From Xanthomonas sp. F10 (GTDB lineage Bacteria; Pseudomonadota; Gammaproteobacteria; Xanthomonadales; Xanthomonadaceae), in NCBI RefSeq assembly GCF_014206815.1, contig NZ_JACHNP010000001.1, positions 1,826,456 to 1,890,455 of the forward strand: 64,000 nucleotides of DNA, given 5' to 3'. The notes under the pieces are model-generated. The model did not search any database. It was not told the origin of the DNA and was given only the letters and a program-made list of their open reading frames with translations. The translations under genes and the position numbers were made by a program. Below are positions 24,122 to 33,901 of this stretch, piece by piece (the stretch's first letter is position 1; each line of letters opens with the position of its first letter).

Positions 24122-24925
24122 CTAATCCCGCCCGAAGCGCTCCTCGAAGAAATCCTCGAGCATGCGATAGGCGCGCCTGGCCGCGCGCGGGTTGTACTGG
24201 CAGCCCGGCGGGCTGTTGGCGTCGGCTTCGGCGAAGCAGTGCACGGCGCCGCTGAAGTTGACGAACTGCCAGTCGGCGCCGGCGCGGTTCATCTCCTGCT
24301 CGAAGGCGACGATGTCGTCGCGGCTCACGCTCTTGTCGTCGGCGCCGTTGAGCACCAGCACCGGTGCCTTGGCGCTGCCCGCGGCCGCCGGGGCGGCGGT
24401 GCCCAGGCCACCGTGCAGGCTCGCCACCCCGGCCAGCGGCGCGCCGGCACGGACCAGCTCCAGCACCGTGGTGCCGCCGAAGCAGAAGCCCACCGCGCCG
24501 ATCCGGGCCGGATCCAGCGGCGCCTTGCCGGCCTGCGCCTTCAGCGCCGCCACCGCCGCCAACGCCCGCGCGCGCAGCGTGGCCGGATCCTTCTTCAACG
24601 CGCCGGCGAACTGCCCGGCCTCGGTATCGTTGGCCGGTCGCTTGCCCTTGCCATAGACATCGGCCACCAGCACCACGTAGTCGTCGCCGGCCAGGCGCTT
24701 GGCCTTCTCCACCGCGGAGTCGTTGACGCCGCGCCAGTTCGGCACCATCACCAGGCCGGGGCGCTTCTCGTGCTCGGCATCGTCGTAGACCAACACGCCG
24801 CTGAAACTGTCCTTGCCGACCTGCCATTCCACCGGCTTGGCCTGCATCGCCGCCAAGGCCGGCAGCGGCAGCGCCAGGGCCAGCCCGAGCAAACCGGTCC
24901 ACCGCATCATCGAACGTGTGCGCAT
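24122..24925 (-). CDS. Secreted dienelactone hydrolase family protein
   Basis: A 267-residue protein with signal peptide MRTRSMMRWTGLLGLALALPLPALA. It has an alpha/beta-hydrolase fold with Cys nucleophile motif GAVGFCFGGT, acid Asp in LNGADDKSV and His in GAVHCFAEAD, the Cys-His-Asp triad of dienelactone hydrolases. The substrate is unknown; periplasmic family members act on assorted esters and lactones. GAGAAGGG precedes ATG 24925. The last bases overlap the GGGATT-type repeat tract. It lies 79 bases after murD2, possibly at the end of the same transcript. Confidence 0.9.
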   Translation of the reverse strand: MRTRSMMRWTGLLGLALALPLPALAAMQAKPVEWQVGKDSFSGVLVYDDAEHEKRPGLVMVPNWRGVNDSAVEKAKRLAGDDYVVLVADVYGKGKRPANDTEAGQFAGALKKDPATLRARALAAVAALKAQAGKAPLDPARIGAVGFCFGGTTVLELVRAGAPLAGVASLHGGLGTAAPAAAGSAKAPVLVLNGADDKSVSRDDIVAFEQEMNRAGADWQFVNFSGAVHCFAEADANSPPGCQYNPRAARRAYRMLEDFFEERFGRD

Positions 24926-25004
24926 CGCCCTTCTCCCGTGGGAACCCGCGCGGGAGTGTACGCAAGGCGCCGCCAGCGCGATGTATGCGCCGAGGCGCCG
25001 AGGT

Positions 25005-26441
25005 TCAGGCGATGCCCAACCCCGGAATGGCGCTGATCGCGTCCGGGTCGAAGCCGGCCAGCGCGGCGAAATGGCGGCCGCGCGCCACGTAGTCGCGGTA
25101 GGCGCCGAAGCTGGGCGCACCGGGCGACAGCAGCACCACGCCGCCCTGCTCGCCCAGTGCCGTGCGCGCCAGCGCCACTGCTTCCGCCAGGTCGGCCGCG
25201 GCATGCAGGCCGAAGCCGGCGCCGGCGGCCAGTGGCGCCAGCAGCGCATGGATGCGCGGACCGTTGGCGCCCAGGGTGACGATCTCCAGCGGCGCGCCAC
25301 CGTCGCGCATGTGCGCGGCGAAGTCCTCCCAGTCCAGGCCGCGATCGTGGCCGCCGACCAGCAGCGCGATGCGCCGCCCGCGGAAGCACTCCAGCGCGGC
25401 AAGGCTGGCATGCGGCGTGGTGCTGATCGAGTCGTTCACATAGGTCACGCCGTCGCGCGTGCCCAGGGTCTGCAGCCGGTTCGGCAACGGCCGGAAGCGA
25501 TCGGCCGCCGGCGCCAACGCCGCCGCGTCCAGGCCCAGCGCCTCGATCGCGGCCAGCACCGCGCACAGGTTGCCGCGGTTGTGCCGGCCCGGCAGCGGCG
25601 CCTGCGCGCTGTCGTACACCGCGGTATCGCCGCGGTAGACCACCTCGCCGCGCATGTGCCAGCCGTCCTCGCGGTTGAACCAGCGCACCTCGCTGTCGGG
25701 CAGTTGCAGGCTGGCCAGCTGCGGATCGGCGGCATTGAGCAGGGCGATGCGCGGCCGCGCGTGCGTCACCAGTTCGAGCTTGTCGGCGATGTAGCGCGCC
25801 TGGCTGCCGTGCCAATCCAGATGCTCGGGGAACAGGTTCAGCACCAGCGCCAGCTGCGGCCGCGCGCCGCTGCGGGCGACGTCGCCGGTCTGGTAGCTGG
25901 ACAATTCGATCGCCCAGTACTGCGGCGGCGGCGTGGGCGCCAGTACTTCCAGCAGCGGCACGCCGATGTTGCCGACCAGGCCAGTGCGGTGGCCGCCGGC
26001 GCGCAGCAGGTGCGCCAGCAGCGCGGTGGTGGTGCTCTTGCCCTTGGTGCCGGTGACGCAGACGCTGCCGGGCACCACGCCGTCCGCGCCGGCGTGCTCG
26101 GCGAACCACAGCGCGGTGCCGCCGACGAAGCGCGTGCCACGCGCGGCGGCGGCCTGCGCCTCGGGCCGGTACGGACTGATCCCGGGCGACTTGATCACCA
26201 CATCGAACGCAGCCAGGCGCTCGGCGCTGGCCTCGGTGTCCACGTGCAGGTCGGGATCGTGCAAGGCGGCGATCTCCGCCGCCTCGTCGGCCGAACAGAA
26301 CACCGTCAGCGGCAGCGGACGTCGCGCTTCTCCGTTCCCGGCCCCCGATTCCCGCCCTCGCACCGCCGCATAGGCCGCACGGCCCTCGCGGCCCCAGCCC
26401 CACAACGCGACGCGCTGCGCCTCAAACTGCGAAATTCGCAC
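25005..26441 (-). CDS. murD2: UDP-MurNAc-L-Ala--L-glutamate ligase (MurD2)
   Basis: A 478-residue Mur ligase. It has the ATP loop [12 protein letters not shown] near residue 127, the [11 protein letters not shown] segment, and C-terminal [11 protein letters not shown] and GGHDRGLDW, as in MurD. In Xanthomonas, MurD2 is known to add L-Glu instead of D-Glu to UDP-MurNAc-L-Ala, with MurL then inverting the residue. The adjacent murL gene supports this reading over ordinary MurD. It starts at GTG 26441, overlapping the end of murL by 20 bases. It makes the cytoplasmic peptidoglycan precursor. Confidence 0.9.
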   Translation of the reverse strand: MRISQFEAQRVALWGWGREGRAAYAAVRGRESGAGNGEARRPLPLTVFCSADEAAEIAALHDPDLHVDTEASAERLAAFDVVIKSPGISPYRPEAQAAAARGTRFVGGTALWFAEHAGADGVVPGSVCVTGTKGKSTTTALLAHLLRAGGHRTGLVGNIGVPLLEVLAPTPPPQYWAIELSSYQTGDVARSGARPQLALVLNLFPEHLDWHGSQARYIADKLELVTHARPRIALLNAADPQLASLQLPDSEVRWFNREDGWHMRGEVVYRGDTAVYDSAQAPLPGRHNRGNLCAVLAAIEALGLDAAALAPAADRFRPLPNRLQTLGTRDGVTYVNDSISTTPHASLAALECFRGRRIALLVGGHDRGLDWEDFAAHMRDGGAPLEIVTLGANGPRIHALLAPLAAGAGFGLHAAADLAEAVALARTALGEQGGVVLLSPGAPSFGAYRDYVARGRHFAALAGFDPDAISAIPGLGIA

Positions 26442-27777
26442 GCACGCGTTCCCACAGGTCGGCCGGGATGCGGTGCTGCGCGTCCAGTTCCAGCAACGGT
26501 TCCACGCGCAGGTCGGCGGGGTCGAGCTGCGGCTGGATCTCGCGGATGAAGCGCGCCACCAGCGCGTCCTCCTTCCATTCCGCGCGCGCCGCCAGCGCGG
26601 CCATCGCCGCACGCGATTCGCGGCCTTCGCCGACGCACTCGAACGGCTTGTGGTCCTGGAACTCCAGCAGCGCATCGAAGCCGCCGGCCTGGCCGGCATC
26701 GTCGAGCAGGTTGCGGCCGAAGATGCGCACCAGCCGCGTCTTGGGCATGAACGGCGCCAGCGCCAGGAACACGAAATGGCACTTCGGGCAGACCCCGCAC
26801 CAGCGGTGCGCCGGACGCTCGCCGAGGATGTGGAAATTGCGGTTGCAGCTGGAGAAATGCGCGTCGTAGTGGTCGGTCTTGGCGAACTGCCGCGCCACCG
26901 CCAGTTCCGACAGCGGGCGCAGCAGCGAGTAGTAGCGCAGGTCCGCGGCCACGTAGCGCTGCACCTGCGTGCCGAACGCCTGCTCGAAGGCCCAGCCCTT
27001 GGACCACTGGTGGTTGACCTCGCCGGTGCCGGCGATCTGGCTGCCGTAGCTGGCCGAATGTTCGTTGGAGAACACCACCTGGCCGGCGTCGTGCAGGACC
27101 GCGGCGAACACCAGGATCGCCGAATTCACCGCGGTCACCGGGATGTGCCCGTTCCACGCGCCCTGCCGGTTCAGTTCGAACAGCTCCGGCGCCAGCGTGC
27201 GACCGATGTTCAAGGTCGGCAGGCCGGTGCGCTCGGCGCAGGCGCGGATCAGCTGCGAGCCGCCGATCCAGGTCACCGTCTGCGCCACGCCGGCCGCACG
27301 CAAGGCCTCGATGCTGACCAGCGAATCCTTGCCGCCGCCGATCGCCACCAGGGCTTGGTCGCGCAGCCCCAGCGCCACCGCATCGGCCACGCCGGCCTCG
27401 GCGGCTGGGAAGCGGATGCGCCCGCGCAGGTCCAGGCCGTTGCGATAGGCGAACTCGCCCAGGCCGTGCAGGTACACGCTGTCCAGCAGCGCGGCGGTCT
27501 CGGCATCGATCGCGTAATCGTCGATGACGATGCGCGGCGGCACCGCCGCCTTGTAGTAGCTGACGCCGGCGATCAGGTGCAGCAGGCGCAGGGCGCGCTG
27601 CGCCGCCTGCGCGCGCGCCGGATCGAGCGCGAACGGCGCGCCGGGCACGGTGATGGTCTCCACCAGCTCCGGGCCGTCGTCAAACGCATAGACCAGGCGC
27701 GCCACGCCGCTGTCGGCGTCGAAGCCGCAGCGCACGAAGCGGAAGGTGGCGATCTGCTGTTTGTCGAAAGCGGTCAT
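26422..27777 (-). CDS. murL: UDP-MurNAc-L-Ala-L-Glu epimerase (MurL)
   Basis: A 451-residue protein with the PP-loop ATP-binding motif [11 protein letters not shown] near residue 145. It also has the conserved [10 protein letters not shown], the Cys-rich [17 protein letters not shown], and FGRNLLDD. MurL uses ATP to convert the terminal L-Glu of UDP-MurNAc-L-Ala-L-Glu to D-Glu, giving a route to D-Glu in cell wall without MurI/MurD. Its ATG overlaps the stop of the upstream 4-TM gene (ATGA), and its end overlaps murD2, so all three are coupled. The longer in-frame start at 28128 lies inside the upstream gene and is rejected. Confidence 0.92.
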   Translation of the reverse strand: MTAFDKQQIATFRFVRCGFDADSGVARLVYAFDDGPELVETITVPGAPFALDPARAQAAQRALRLLHLIAGVSYYKAAVPPRIVIDDYAIDAETAALLDSVYLHGLGEFAYRNGLDLRGRIRFPAAEAGVADAVALGLRDQALVAIGGGKDSLVSIEALRAAGVAQTVTWIGGSQLIRACAERTGLPTLNIGRTLAPELFELNRQGAWNGHIPVTAVNSAILVFAAVLHDAGQVVFSNEHSASYGSQIAGTGEVNHQWSKGWAFEQAFGTQVQRYVAADLRYYSLLRPLSELAVARQFAKTDHYDAHFSSCNRNFHILGERPAHRWCGVCPKCHFVFLALAPFMPKTRLVRIFGRNLLDDAGQAGGFDALLEFQDHKPFECVGEGRESRAAMAALAARAEWKEDALVARFIREIQPQLDPADLRVEPLLELDAQHRIPADLWERVRANFAV

Positions 27778-28226
27778 GGACGTCCTGCAAGCACACGGGT
27801 GTGCCGCAGGTAGCGGCGGCACAGAAGAAATTCGATCATCGAAAACGGCAAGGCGGCCCACAGCAGCGGCAGGCAGCCGAATACGAAGGCCATCAGCAGC
27901 AATTGCCCATGCTGTCCGGCCGGCACCGACGCGGCAGAGGCCGGGACGGCCACCAGCACATACAGCGCCAGCGCCGGCAGGTAGGCCAACGCGGCCAGGA
28001 GCGAGGTGCGCAGGGCCAGCGCGCCGGTGCTCGCCGCGGGCCCGCGGCGCTGCCAGCGCAGCGCCAGCCCTGCGCCGATGGCAGCGGCGGCCAGCGCCGG
28101 CAACGCCCACTTCAGGCTGTCGGTCCACGGCAGCGACGTGCCGGACTGATCCACCGCGGTGGCAGCCGCCATCGCAAACGCGCCGGCCACGGCGCTGCCC
28201 GCGACGAACTCAGTCCGTGCGCGCAT
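27774..28226 (-). CDS. Hypothetical 4-TM membrane protein coupled to murL
   Basis: A 150-residue protein not recognised. Four hydrophobic segments can be seen at about residues 7-25, 38-56, 72-95 and 108-131. The tail [15 protein letters not shown] is basic, suggesting a cytoplasmic C-terminus. GAGGAGG stands 7 bases before ATG 28226. The start overlaps the aspartate kinase/decarboxylase gene by 17 bases and the stop overlaps murL by 4 bases. The tight coupling between a DAP/lysine enzyme and murL suggests a role in cell-wall precursor supply, but no function can be named. Confidence 0.75.
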   Translation of the reverse strand: MRARTEFVAGSAVAGAFAMAAATAVDQSGTSLPWTDSLKWALPALAAAAIGAGLALRWQRRGPAASTGALALRTSLLAALAYLPALALYVLVAVPASAASVPAGQHGQLLLMAFVFGCLPLLWAALPFSMIEFLLCRRYLRHTRVLAGRP

Positions 28227-30819
28227 CGATCGCCTCCTCGCGGGGCAACTCGCGCTGGTTGTAGGTGCTGGCCATGCTGTAGCCGTAGGCGCCGGCGTCG
28301 GCGATCAGCATCACGTCGTCGGGCGCGGTGCCCGCCGGCAGGCGCCGGCGTTTGCCGAACACGTCGCTGGATTCGCAGATCGGCCCGACCACGTCGAACA
28401 CGGTCTCGGCCGGCTGCTCGAGCCGGCTCAGGTTCGCCACGTCATGCCAGGCGTCGTACAGCGCCGGACGGATCAAGGTGTTCATGCCAGCGTCCAGGCC
28501 GACCCGACGGATGCTGTCCTTCTCGATCACCTGCGTGGCCCGGGCCAGCAGCACGCCGCATTCGGCGACCAGGTAGCGGCCCGGCTCGATCGCCAGGCGG
28601 AACGCCGGATGCACGGCCTTGGCCTCGGCCAGGCCCTGCGCGAAGGTGTCCAGGTCGAACGGCTCGTCGTCGGCGCTGTACGGGATCGGCAGGCCGCCGC
28701 CGATGTCGATGACCTCGACGCTGCCGATGCGCCGCGCGAACCCGGCCAGTTCATCGCACATGCGCCGCCAATGCTGCGCCGTCTCCACGCCGCTGCCCAG
28801 GTGCGCGTGCAGGCCGACGATGCGGATATCCAGCGCGCGCGCGGCCTCGACGAACTCGTCGACGCGGGTCGCCGACAGCCCGAACTTGGAGGCCTTGCCG
28901 CCGGTGTTGACCTTCTCGTGGTGGCCGTCGCCATGGCCCAGGTCGATGCGCAGCCACAGGCTGCGGCCGCGGAACAGCTCCGGCCAGCGCTGCAGCGCCT
29001 CGACGTTGTCCACGGTCACGGTCACGCCCAGCGCGAACGCGGCTTCGTACTCGGCACGGGGCGCGAAGCTGGGGGTGAACAGCACGCGCCGCGGCGACAG
29101 CTCCGGCACGATCTCGAACACCCGGCGCAGTTCGCCGTGCGAGACGCACTCCAGGCCGAAGCCCTCCTCGACCAGCGTTTGCAGGATGGCCGGATGCGCG
29201 TTGGCCTTGATCGCGTAGTAGCGCTGGTCCACCGCCGCGATCGCCTTGAGCGCACGCGCGCGCTCGCGCAGCGTCGGCAGGTGATAGACGTAGCGCGGCG
29301 TGCCGGCCTCGGCCAGGCGCAGCAGATGCGCGCGCTCGCCCTGCCACCACGGTACCGGCCGCGGCCGCACGGTGCCGGCGATCTCGCGCCAGCGCGGACC
29401 GAACACCTCGGTCTCCTCCACCGGCATCGCGCCGCTGTCGATCAGTTCGGCGTGCAGGATCGGCAGCAGCCCGTCGGCGTCGGTTTCGTCGATGACGAAG
29501 GTCAGGTTCAGGTCGTTGGACGACTGCGAGATCATGTGCACGCGCTCCTTGCCGAACGTGGCCCACACGTCCGAGAGCTTGTGCAGCAGCGAGCGCATGC
29601 CGCGCCCGACCAGGGTGATCGCCGCGCACGGCACGATGATCTTGACCCGGCAGATCTCCGCCAGATCGGCCGACAGCGCCGCCAGCACGTCCGTGTTGAC
29701 CAGGTTCTCGCTCGGGTCCAGCGACACGGTGACGTTGGTCTCGGCCGAGCCGATCAGGTCCACCGACAGCCCGTGCTTCTTGAACAGCGCGAACACGTCG
29801 GCCAGGAAGCCGACCTGCTGCCACATGCCGATGCCTTCCATCGACACCAGCACGATGCCGTTGCGGCGGCTGATCGCCTTGACCCCGGGCACGGTGCGGG
29901 CGTTGCCGTCGATGCTGGTGCCGGGCAGTTCCGGGCGCTCAGTGTCCAGGATCGCCATCGGCACGCCGCCGTCGCGGCACGGCTTGATCGAGCGCGGGTG
30001 CAGCACCTTGGCGCCGGTGGTGGCGATTTCCTGCGCCTCGTAGTAATCCAGGCGGGTCAGCAGGCGCGCATCCGGCACCTCGCGCGGATTGGCGCTGAAC
30101 ATGCCCGGCACGTCGGTCCAGATCTCCACCCGGCTGGCGCCGAGCAGCGCGCCGAAGTACGCCGCCGAGGTGTCCGAGCCGCCGCGGCCGAGGATGGCGG
30201 TGCCGCCGTCCTCGTGCCGTGCGATGAAGCCCTGGGTGATCAGCATGCGCGTGGGCTGGGCGACGAAGCGCGCGCGCCACTGCGGATCGGACTGCCACTG
30301 GCAGGACACCGACAGGCGCCGCGACCAGGCGCTCTGGTTCGGCTGCGGCGGCAGCGCGTCCAGCCACTGCCGCGCATCCATCCAGCCCATGTCCAGGCCA
30401 TTGGCGCGCAAGTAGGCCGCGCCGAGGGTGGAGGACAGCAGTTCGCCCTGCCCCAGCACCTCGGCCTGCCAGTCCAGCGTGCGCTCGGCTGCGCGCGGAT
30501 CTGCGAGCAGGCCGCGCAGCGCCGCCAGGCGTTCGCCCAGCACCGCCTCGGCGTCCAGCTCCAGTTCGGCCAGGAAATCGCGGTGGCGCTGCTCCAGCGC
30601 GGCTACGCGCTGCGCGCTGTCGGCACTGCAGTCGGCGATCGCGGTCAGCTCGTTGGTGACCCCGGACAAGGCCGACACCACCACCAGTACCCGCGCACCG
30701 GTCTCGTCCGCGCGTTTTTTCGCCAGCCTTCCAATCGTGTCCCAGCGATGACGACGCGACACCGAGGTGCCGCCGAACTTGAGGACGATCCAACGATCGG
30801 CAGGAGAGGAAGCTGACAT
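28210..30819 (-). CDS. Bifunctional aspartate kinase / diaminopimelate decarboxylase
   Basis: An 869-residue fusion. Residues about 10-450 are an aspartate kinase: VLKFGGTSVS, the GRGGSDTSAAYFGALL motif, and ACT-type regulatory segments (ISQSSNDLNLTFVID). Residues about 490-869 are LysA: the PLP lysine lies in YYAIKANAHP near 538, and DIGGGLPIPY, EPGRYLVAECG and ICESSDVF follow. The fusion joins the first and last steps of the DAP/lysine route and is known from Xanthomonas. ATG 30819 is chosen because the kinase fold starts right after it; no clear Shine-Dalgarno is seen. It is the first gene of the operon leading to murL and murD2. Confidence 0.93.
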   Translation of the reverse strand: MSASSPADRWIVLKFGGTSVSRRHRWDTIGRLAKKRADETGARVLVVVSALSGVTNELTAIADCSADSAQRVAALEQRHRDFLAELELDAEAVLGERLAALRGLLADPRAAERTLDWQAEVLGQGELLSSTLGAAYLRANGLDMGWMDARQWLDALPPQPNQSAWSRRLSVSCQWQSDPQWRARFVAQPTRMLITQGFIARHEDGGTAILGRGGSDTSAAYFGALLGASRVEIWTDVPGMFSANPREVPDARLLTRLDYYEAQEIATTGAKVLHPRSIKPCRDGGVPMAILDTERPELPGTSIDGNARTVPGVKAISRRNGIVLVSMEGIGMWQQVGFLADVFALFKKHGLSVDLIGSAETNVTVSLDPSENLVNTDVLAALSADLAEICRVKIIVPCAAITLVGRGMRSLLHKLSDVWATFGKERVHMISQSSNDLNLTFVIDETDADGLLPILHAELIDSGAMPVEETEVFGPRWREIAGTVRPRPVPWWQGERAHLLRLAEAGTPRYVYHLPTLRERARALKAIAAVDQRYYAIKANAHPAILQTLVEEGFGLECVSHGELRRVFEIVPELSPRRVLFTPSFAPRAEYEAAFALGVTVTVDNVEALQRWPELFRGRSLWLRIDLGHGDGHHEKVNTGGKASKFGLSATRVDEFVEAARALDIRIVGLHAHLGSGVETAQHWRRMCDELAGFARRIGSVEVIDIGGGLPIPYSADDEPFDLDTFAQGLAEAKAVHPAFRLAIEPGRYLVAECGVLLARATQVIEKDSIRRVGLDAGMNTLIRPALYDAWHDVANLSRLEQPAETVFDVVGPICESSDVFGKRRRLPAGTAPDDVMLIADAGAYGYSMASTYNQRELPREEAIDARTD

Positions 30820-30879
30820 GGAGTGGGGTGTCTGGAGTGTGGGGAAAACGCCCGAATGCTCGGGCGGAACCCCCGATTC

Positions 30880-31321
30880 TACTGCCAACGGCGCGCCGGT
30901 GAGCGAGCGCCGCGACCAGCGACTGGACGGCGTTTCCGCCGGTCCGGTTGGGCAATCCACTGGTCGTGGTGCTCGGCGCCGTCGACCTGGACGCACGGCG
31001 CATGCAGCGCCTGGGCCTGGCCGAACCTGCCGGAGACGGGCTGCCCACGTTCGCCTTCAGCGACATGCACGAACACCAGCTGACGGTACGCGCCTTCGTT
31101 CCCGGCGTCGGCGTCGCCGAGGACCCGATCACCGGCAGTGCCAACGCGCTGACCGCCGCCATGCTGGCCGCGCAGGGACGACTGCCGGGCCGTGGCGGGC
31201 GCTGCGTCGCCAACCAGGGACGCGAACTGGCCCGAGACGGCCGCGTCGAGCGCTTGGTGACGGGGCAGAAGTGTGGATCGGCGGCCTCGTACAAGCGGTG
31301 ATCGTTTGTAAGATCGCTTGA
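30880..31321 (+). pseudogene. Decayed PhzF-family gene with internal deletion
   Basis: GNPLVVVLGAVDLDARRMQ near 30948 matches the N-terminus of the intact PhzF at 31363 (GNPLAVVLDADGLDAATMQ). After about 12 unrelated residues it jumps to LTVRAFVPG and then ITGSANALTAAMLA, LPGRGGRCVANQGRE, which match the C-terminus of that protein. About 170 residues are missing between the two. Frameshifts near 30940 and 31255 put the start and the last piece (EVWIGGLVQAVI) in another frame. It is a broken tandem relative of the next gene. Confidence 0.75.
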
Positions 31322-31362
31322 TAAGCTCCGGCCTCCCCCACCGCAGTCCGGAGTTCCCCGCC

Positions 31363-32241
31363 ATGGCCGCACGCCGCTTCTTCCAGGTCGATGTCTTCTC
31401 CGCCCGCGCCGGCAACGGCAATCCCTTGGCCGTGGTGCTCGATGCCGATGGCCTGGACGCCGCCACGATGCAGACCATCGCGCGCTGGACGCGCCTGCCG
31501 GAAACCACCTTCGTATTCGCGCCGACGCGGCCGGACGCCAGCTACGGCCTGCGCATGTTCAGCCCGCAGAAAGAGGTACCGTTCGCCGGCCATCCCAGCG
31601 TCGGCACCGCGCACGTCGTGCTGGAAGCGGGCATCGCCACGCCACGCGACGGCGTGCTGGTCCAGGACGGCATCGCCGGCCTGCTGCCGCTCCGGGTCGA
31701 CGTGGACGCTGGCGTGCGCAGCATCGCCATCCGTACCCCGCGCGCGCAGGTGGCCGAGATCGCCGATGCCGCCGATCCGCGCCTGCAGGCGGCGCTGCGC
31801 GGCTGGGCTCTGGGCGCGCTGCCGCCGGTGCGCATGGACGGCGGCCGCTGCTGGTGGCTGGTCGAAGTGGCCGACGAAGCCGCGCTGCGCGCGCTGGCAC
31901 CGGACTGGGACGCGATCGCCGCCCTGGCCGAAAGCACCGCCAGCATGGGCGTGTTCGCCTACGCCCGCGCCAGCGGCCAGGCCTATGCACTGGCGGTGCG
32001 CGCTTTCGTCGGCAACGGCCGGCGGTTCGAGGACGCCGCTTCCGGCGCCGCCAATGCGGTGCTGGCGGCATGGCTGGACCACAGCGACGCCCTGCCCGGC
32101 CACGGCGGCCGCTATGTCGCCAGCCAGGGTCGCGAGGTCGGCCACGATGCGCTGCTGACGCTGCACGTGGACGCGGCCGGCGAGGTGTGGTCGGGCGGGC
32201 AGGTGCAGACGGTGATCGAAGGCCACATCGACTGGCCCTGA
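31363..32241 (+). CDS. PhzF family isomerase/epimerase
   Basis: A 292-residue protein with the two-domain diaminopimelate-epimerase fold. Typical segments are FFQVDVFSARAGNGNPLAVV, LPETTFVF (catalytic Glu near 46), VPFAGHPSVGTAHV and DAASGAANAV. PhzF itself isomerises a phenazine precursor, but no phenazine genes are here. Stand-alone relatives are common and mostly uncharacterised. GGAG precedes ATG 31363; the in-frame start at 31318 is less likely. A decayed relative lies just upstream. Confidence 0.88.
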   Translation: MAARRFFQVDVFSARAGNGNPLAVVLDADGLDAATMQTIARWTRLPETTFVFAPTRPDASYGLRMFSPQKEVPFAGHPSVGTAHVVLEAGIATPRDGVLVQDGIAGLLPLRVDVDAGVRSIAIRTPRAQVAEIADAADPRLQAALRGWALGALPPVRMDGGRCWWLVEVADEAALRALAPDWDAIAALAESTASMGVFAYARASGQAYALAVRAFVGNGRRFEDAASGAANAVLAAWLDHSDALPGHGGRYVASQGREVGHDALLTLHVDAAGEVWSGGQVQTVIEGHIDWP

Positions 32242-32256
32242 TCGCCGTCGGCCGCC

Positions 32257-32320
32257 GCGCCCGTCTGCAGCTGCGGACGGGCGCGCAAAACAAAGGGCGC
32301 CTCGCGAGGAGGCGCCCTTT
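32257..32320. terminator. Double hairpin between convergent PhzF and glycine-zipper genes
   Basis: GCGCCCGTC/GACGGGCGC forms one stem at 32257-32284. AAAGGGCGCCTC with GAGGCGCCCTTT forms another at 32292-32320. The second has A/T flanks on both sides and can work in both directions. Confidence 0.75.
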
Positions 32321-32339
32321 AAGTCAGTCAGGCGGTACG

Positions 32340-32945
32340 TCAGTCGGGCAGGACGTCGACGCGGACGCGGATGCGGTCGCCCGGAGGCGAGGCGGTGCGG
32401 GTGTGGTAGTAGCGGCCGCCGTATTCGTAGGTCACGTCGTAACCGTCGACGCGGTCGTAGCGTTCGGTCCGATAGGACACCGGATCGCATTCGCGGACCA
32501 CGCCGCCACCGTAGCCGCCGCCATAGGCGCGGGTATTGGTGTCGTAGATCGAGCGGCCGGCCAGGCTGCCGAGCATGGTGCCGACCGCGGTACCGACGAA
32601 ACGGCCATTGCCGCCGCCGACGCGGCTGCCCAGCACGGCACCGGCGATACCGCCGACCACCGAGGAGGCGGTGCGGCCGCCATCGGTGCCGCGGTAGCCG
32701 TAGTCGCTGGCGTAGCTGCCGGAGGCCGGACGGTCGTAGCAGCGCTCGGTGGTCTCGCGCGGACCATTGACCTGCACCAGGATCGGATCGGCGCGTACCA
32801 CGCGCGCGTATTCGTAGGTGCCGGACGCATAACCGCGGTCGCGGTAGTCGTCGTAGCGGGTGTAACCGTAATCCTGCGCGGCGGCGGAGCCGATGACGCC
32901 GACAGCGAGCGCAGCGGTCAACAGACGGGTCGAGAGCTTGTTCAT
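32340..32945 (-). CDS. Glycine-zipper surface protein (17-kDa antigen/SlyB-like)
   Basis: A 201-residue protein with signal peptide MNKLSTRLLTAALAVGVIGSAAA and no lipobox Cys. After a Tyr-rich stretch (DYGYTRYDDYRDRGYASG) comes the glycine-zipper segment SVVGGIAGAVLGSRVGGGNG, continuing to MLGSLAG. Such segments insert in membranes in outer-envelope proteins. A charged C-terminal domain ends RVRVDVLPD. It probably sits in the periplasm or outer membrane. ATG 32945 follows a GGAA; the longer open frame upstream is not credible. A role in envelope integrity is inferred from the family. Confidence 0.82.
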   Translation of the reverse strand: MNKLSTRLLTAALAVGVIGSAAAQDYGYTRYDDYRDRGYASGTYEYARVVRADPILVQVNGPRETTERCYDRPASGSYASDYGYRGTDGGRTASSVVGGIAGAVLGSRVGGGNGRFVGTAVGTMLGSLAGRSIYDTNTRAYGGGYGGGVVRECDPVSYRTERYDRVDGYDVTYEYGGRYYHTRTASPPGDRIRVRVDVLPD

Positions 32946-33180
32946 GGCGATGGTTCCAAGCGCGTGGATCGCGCGACTGCATGCTCGATCCGACGCGGTG
33001 AAACCAGACTGAATTGGGATCGCCGCGGCACGCGCATTTAGCGTTGCGACAGCTAGGCACTGCATCGGGCGCTCGTGCCAGAGAGAGAAAAAGCGCACTG
33101 CGTGCCGGACATCGTGCCGGTGGCGCTGCAGGCGCGATGTCCACAATGGCGGCCCGGCCTGCTGCCGGACCGCCTCGGGC

Positions 33181-33612
33181 TCAGCCGAGCTCCGCTTCCA
33201 GGCTGATCGGCACCGCACTGAGCGCCTTGGACACCGGGCAGTTCTGCTTGGCGTCGTCGGCCAGCTCGCGAAAGCGCGCAGCCTCGATGTTCGGCACCAC
33301 GGCCTTGACCTTCAGGCGGATCTGCGACAGTTGCGGACCGCCTTCCATCGACAGGTCGACGTCGGCGCGCGTGTCCAGCGCGGTCGGCGGGAAGCCGGCT
33401 TCCGTCAGCTTGGCCGACAGCGCCATGGTGAAGCAGCCGGCGTGCGCGGCGGCGATCAGCTCCTCCGGGTTGGTGCCCTTCTCCTCGCCGAAGCGGCTGT
33501 TGAACGCGTAGCGGGTGTTCTCCAGCAGGCCGCTCTGCGGCGTGTGCAACCGGCCCTGGCCGGTCTTGAGATCGCCTTCCCAATGCGCGGTGGCGTGACG
33601 CGAAATGCCCAT
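33181..33612 (-). CDS. osmC: OsmC organic hydroperoxide reductase
   Basis: A 143-residue protein closely following E. coli OsmC: HATAHWEGDLKTGQGRLHTP, then the EEKGTNPEELIAAAHAGCF block. The two redox cysteines are Cys60 and Cys125 (NCPVSKAL). It reduces organic peroxides in the cytoplasm. AGGAG lies 7 bases before ATG 33612. It is a single gene. Confidence 0.95.
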   Translation of the reverse strand: MGISRHATAHWEGDLKTGQGRLHTPQSGLLENTRYAFNSRFGEEKGTNPEELIAAAHAGCFTMALSAKLTEAGFPPTALDTRADVDLSMEGGPQLSQIRLKVKAVVPNIEAARFRELADDAKQNCPVSKALSAVPISLEAELG

Positions 33613-33814
33613 GCGAGGCTCCTGTCGGTGAGTGGAACGCGGACCATAGGCCAGGCGGCGTTATGCATGCGTGCTCCTGCGCGGCCATCGCGTTGGCCGC
33701 GCGCGCCGTGGCAAGGACCCGCGGCACCCCGCGGATTTGCCGGTTCCGGCGCCGCCCGCCGACAGAAAACTCCGCGTTCGCGGCGAATATTCGTGCTTTT
33801 TTGCTTCCGGCCTA

Positions 33815-33843
33815 TTGGCGCGGCGTAGCACATGCCCTACATT
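33815..33843 (+). promoter_or_regulatory. Promoter of the HU-like gene
   Basis: TTGGCG at 33815-33820 and TACATT at 33838-33843 are separated by 17 bases, about 60 bases before the start codon. An AT-rich stretch (GAATATTCGTGCTTTTTT) lies just upstream and may act as an UP element. Confidence 0.55.
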
Positions 33844-33901
33844 TCGCCATGCCGACGGGGTCGGCGCGACCCAAAACCACCAAATACGGAATCAGGACAT
33901 C

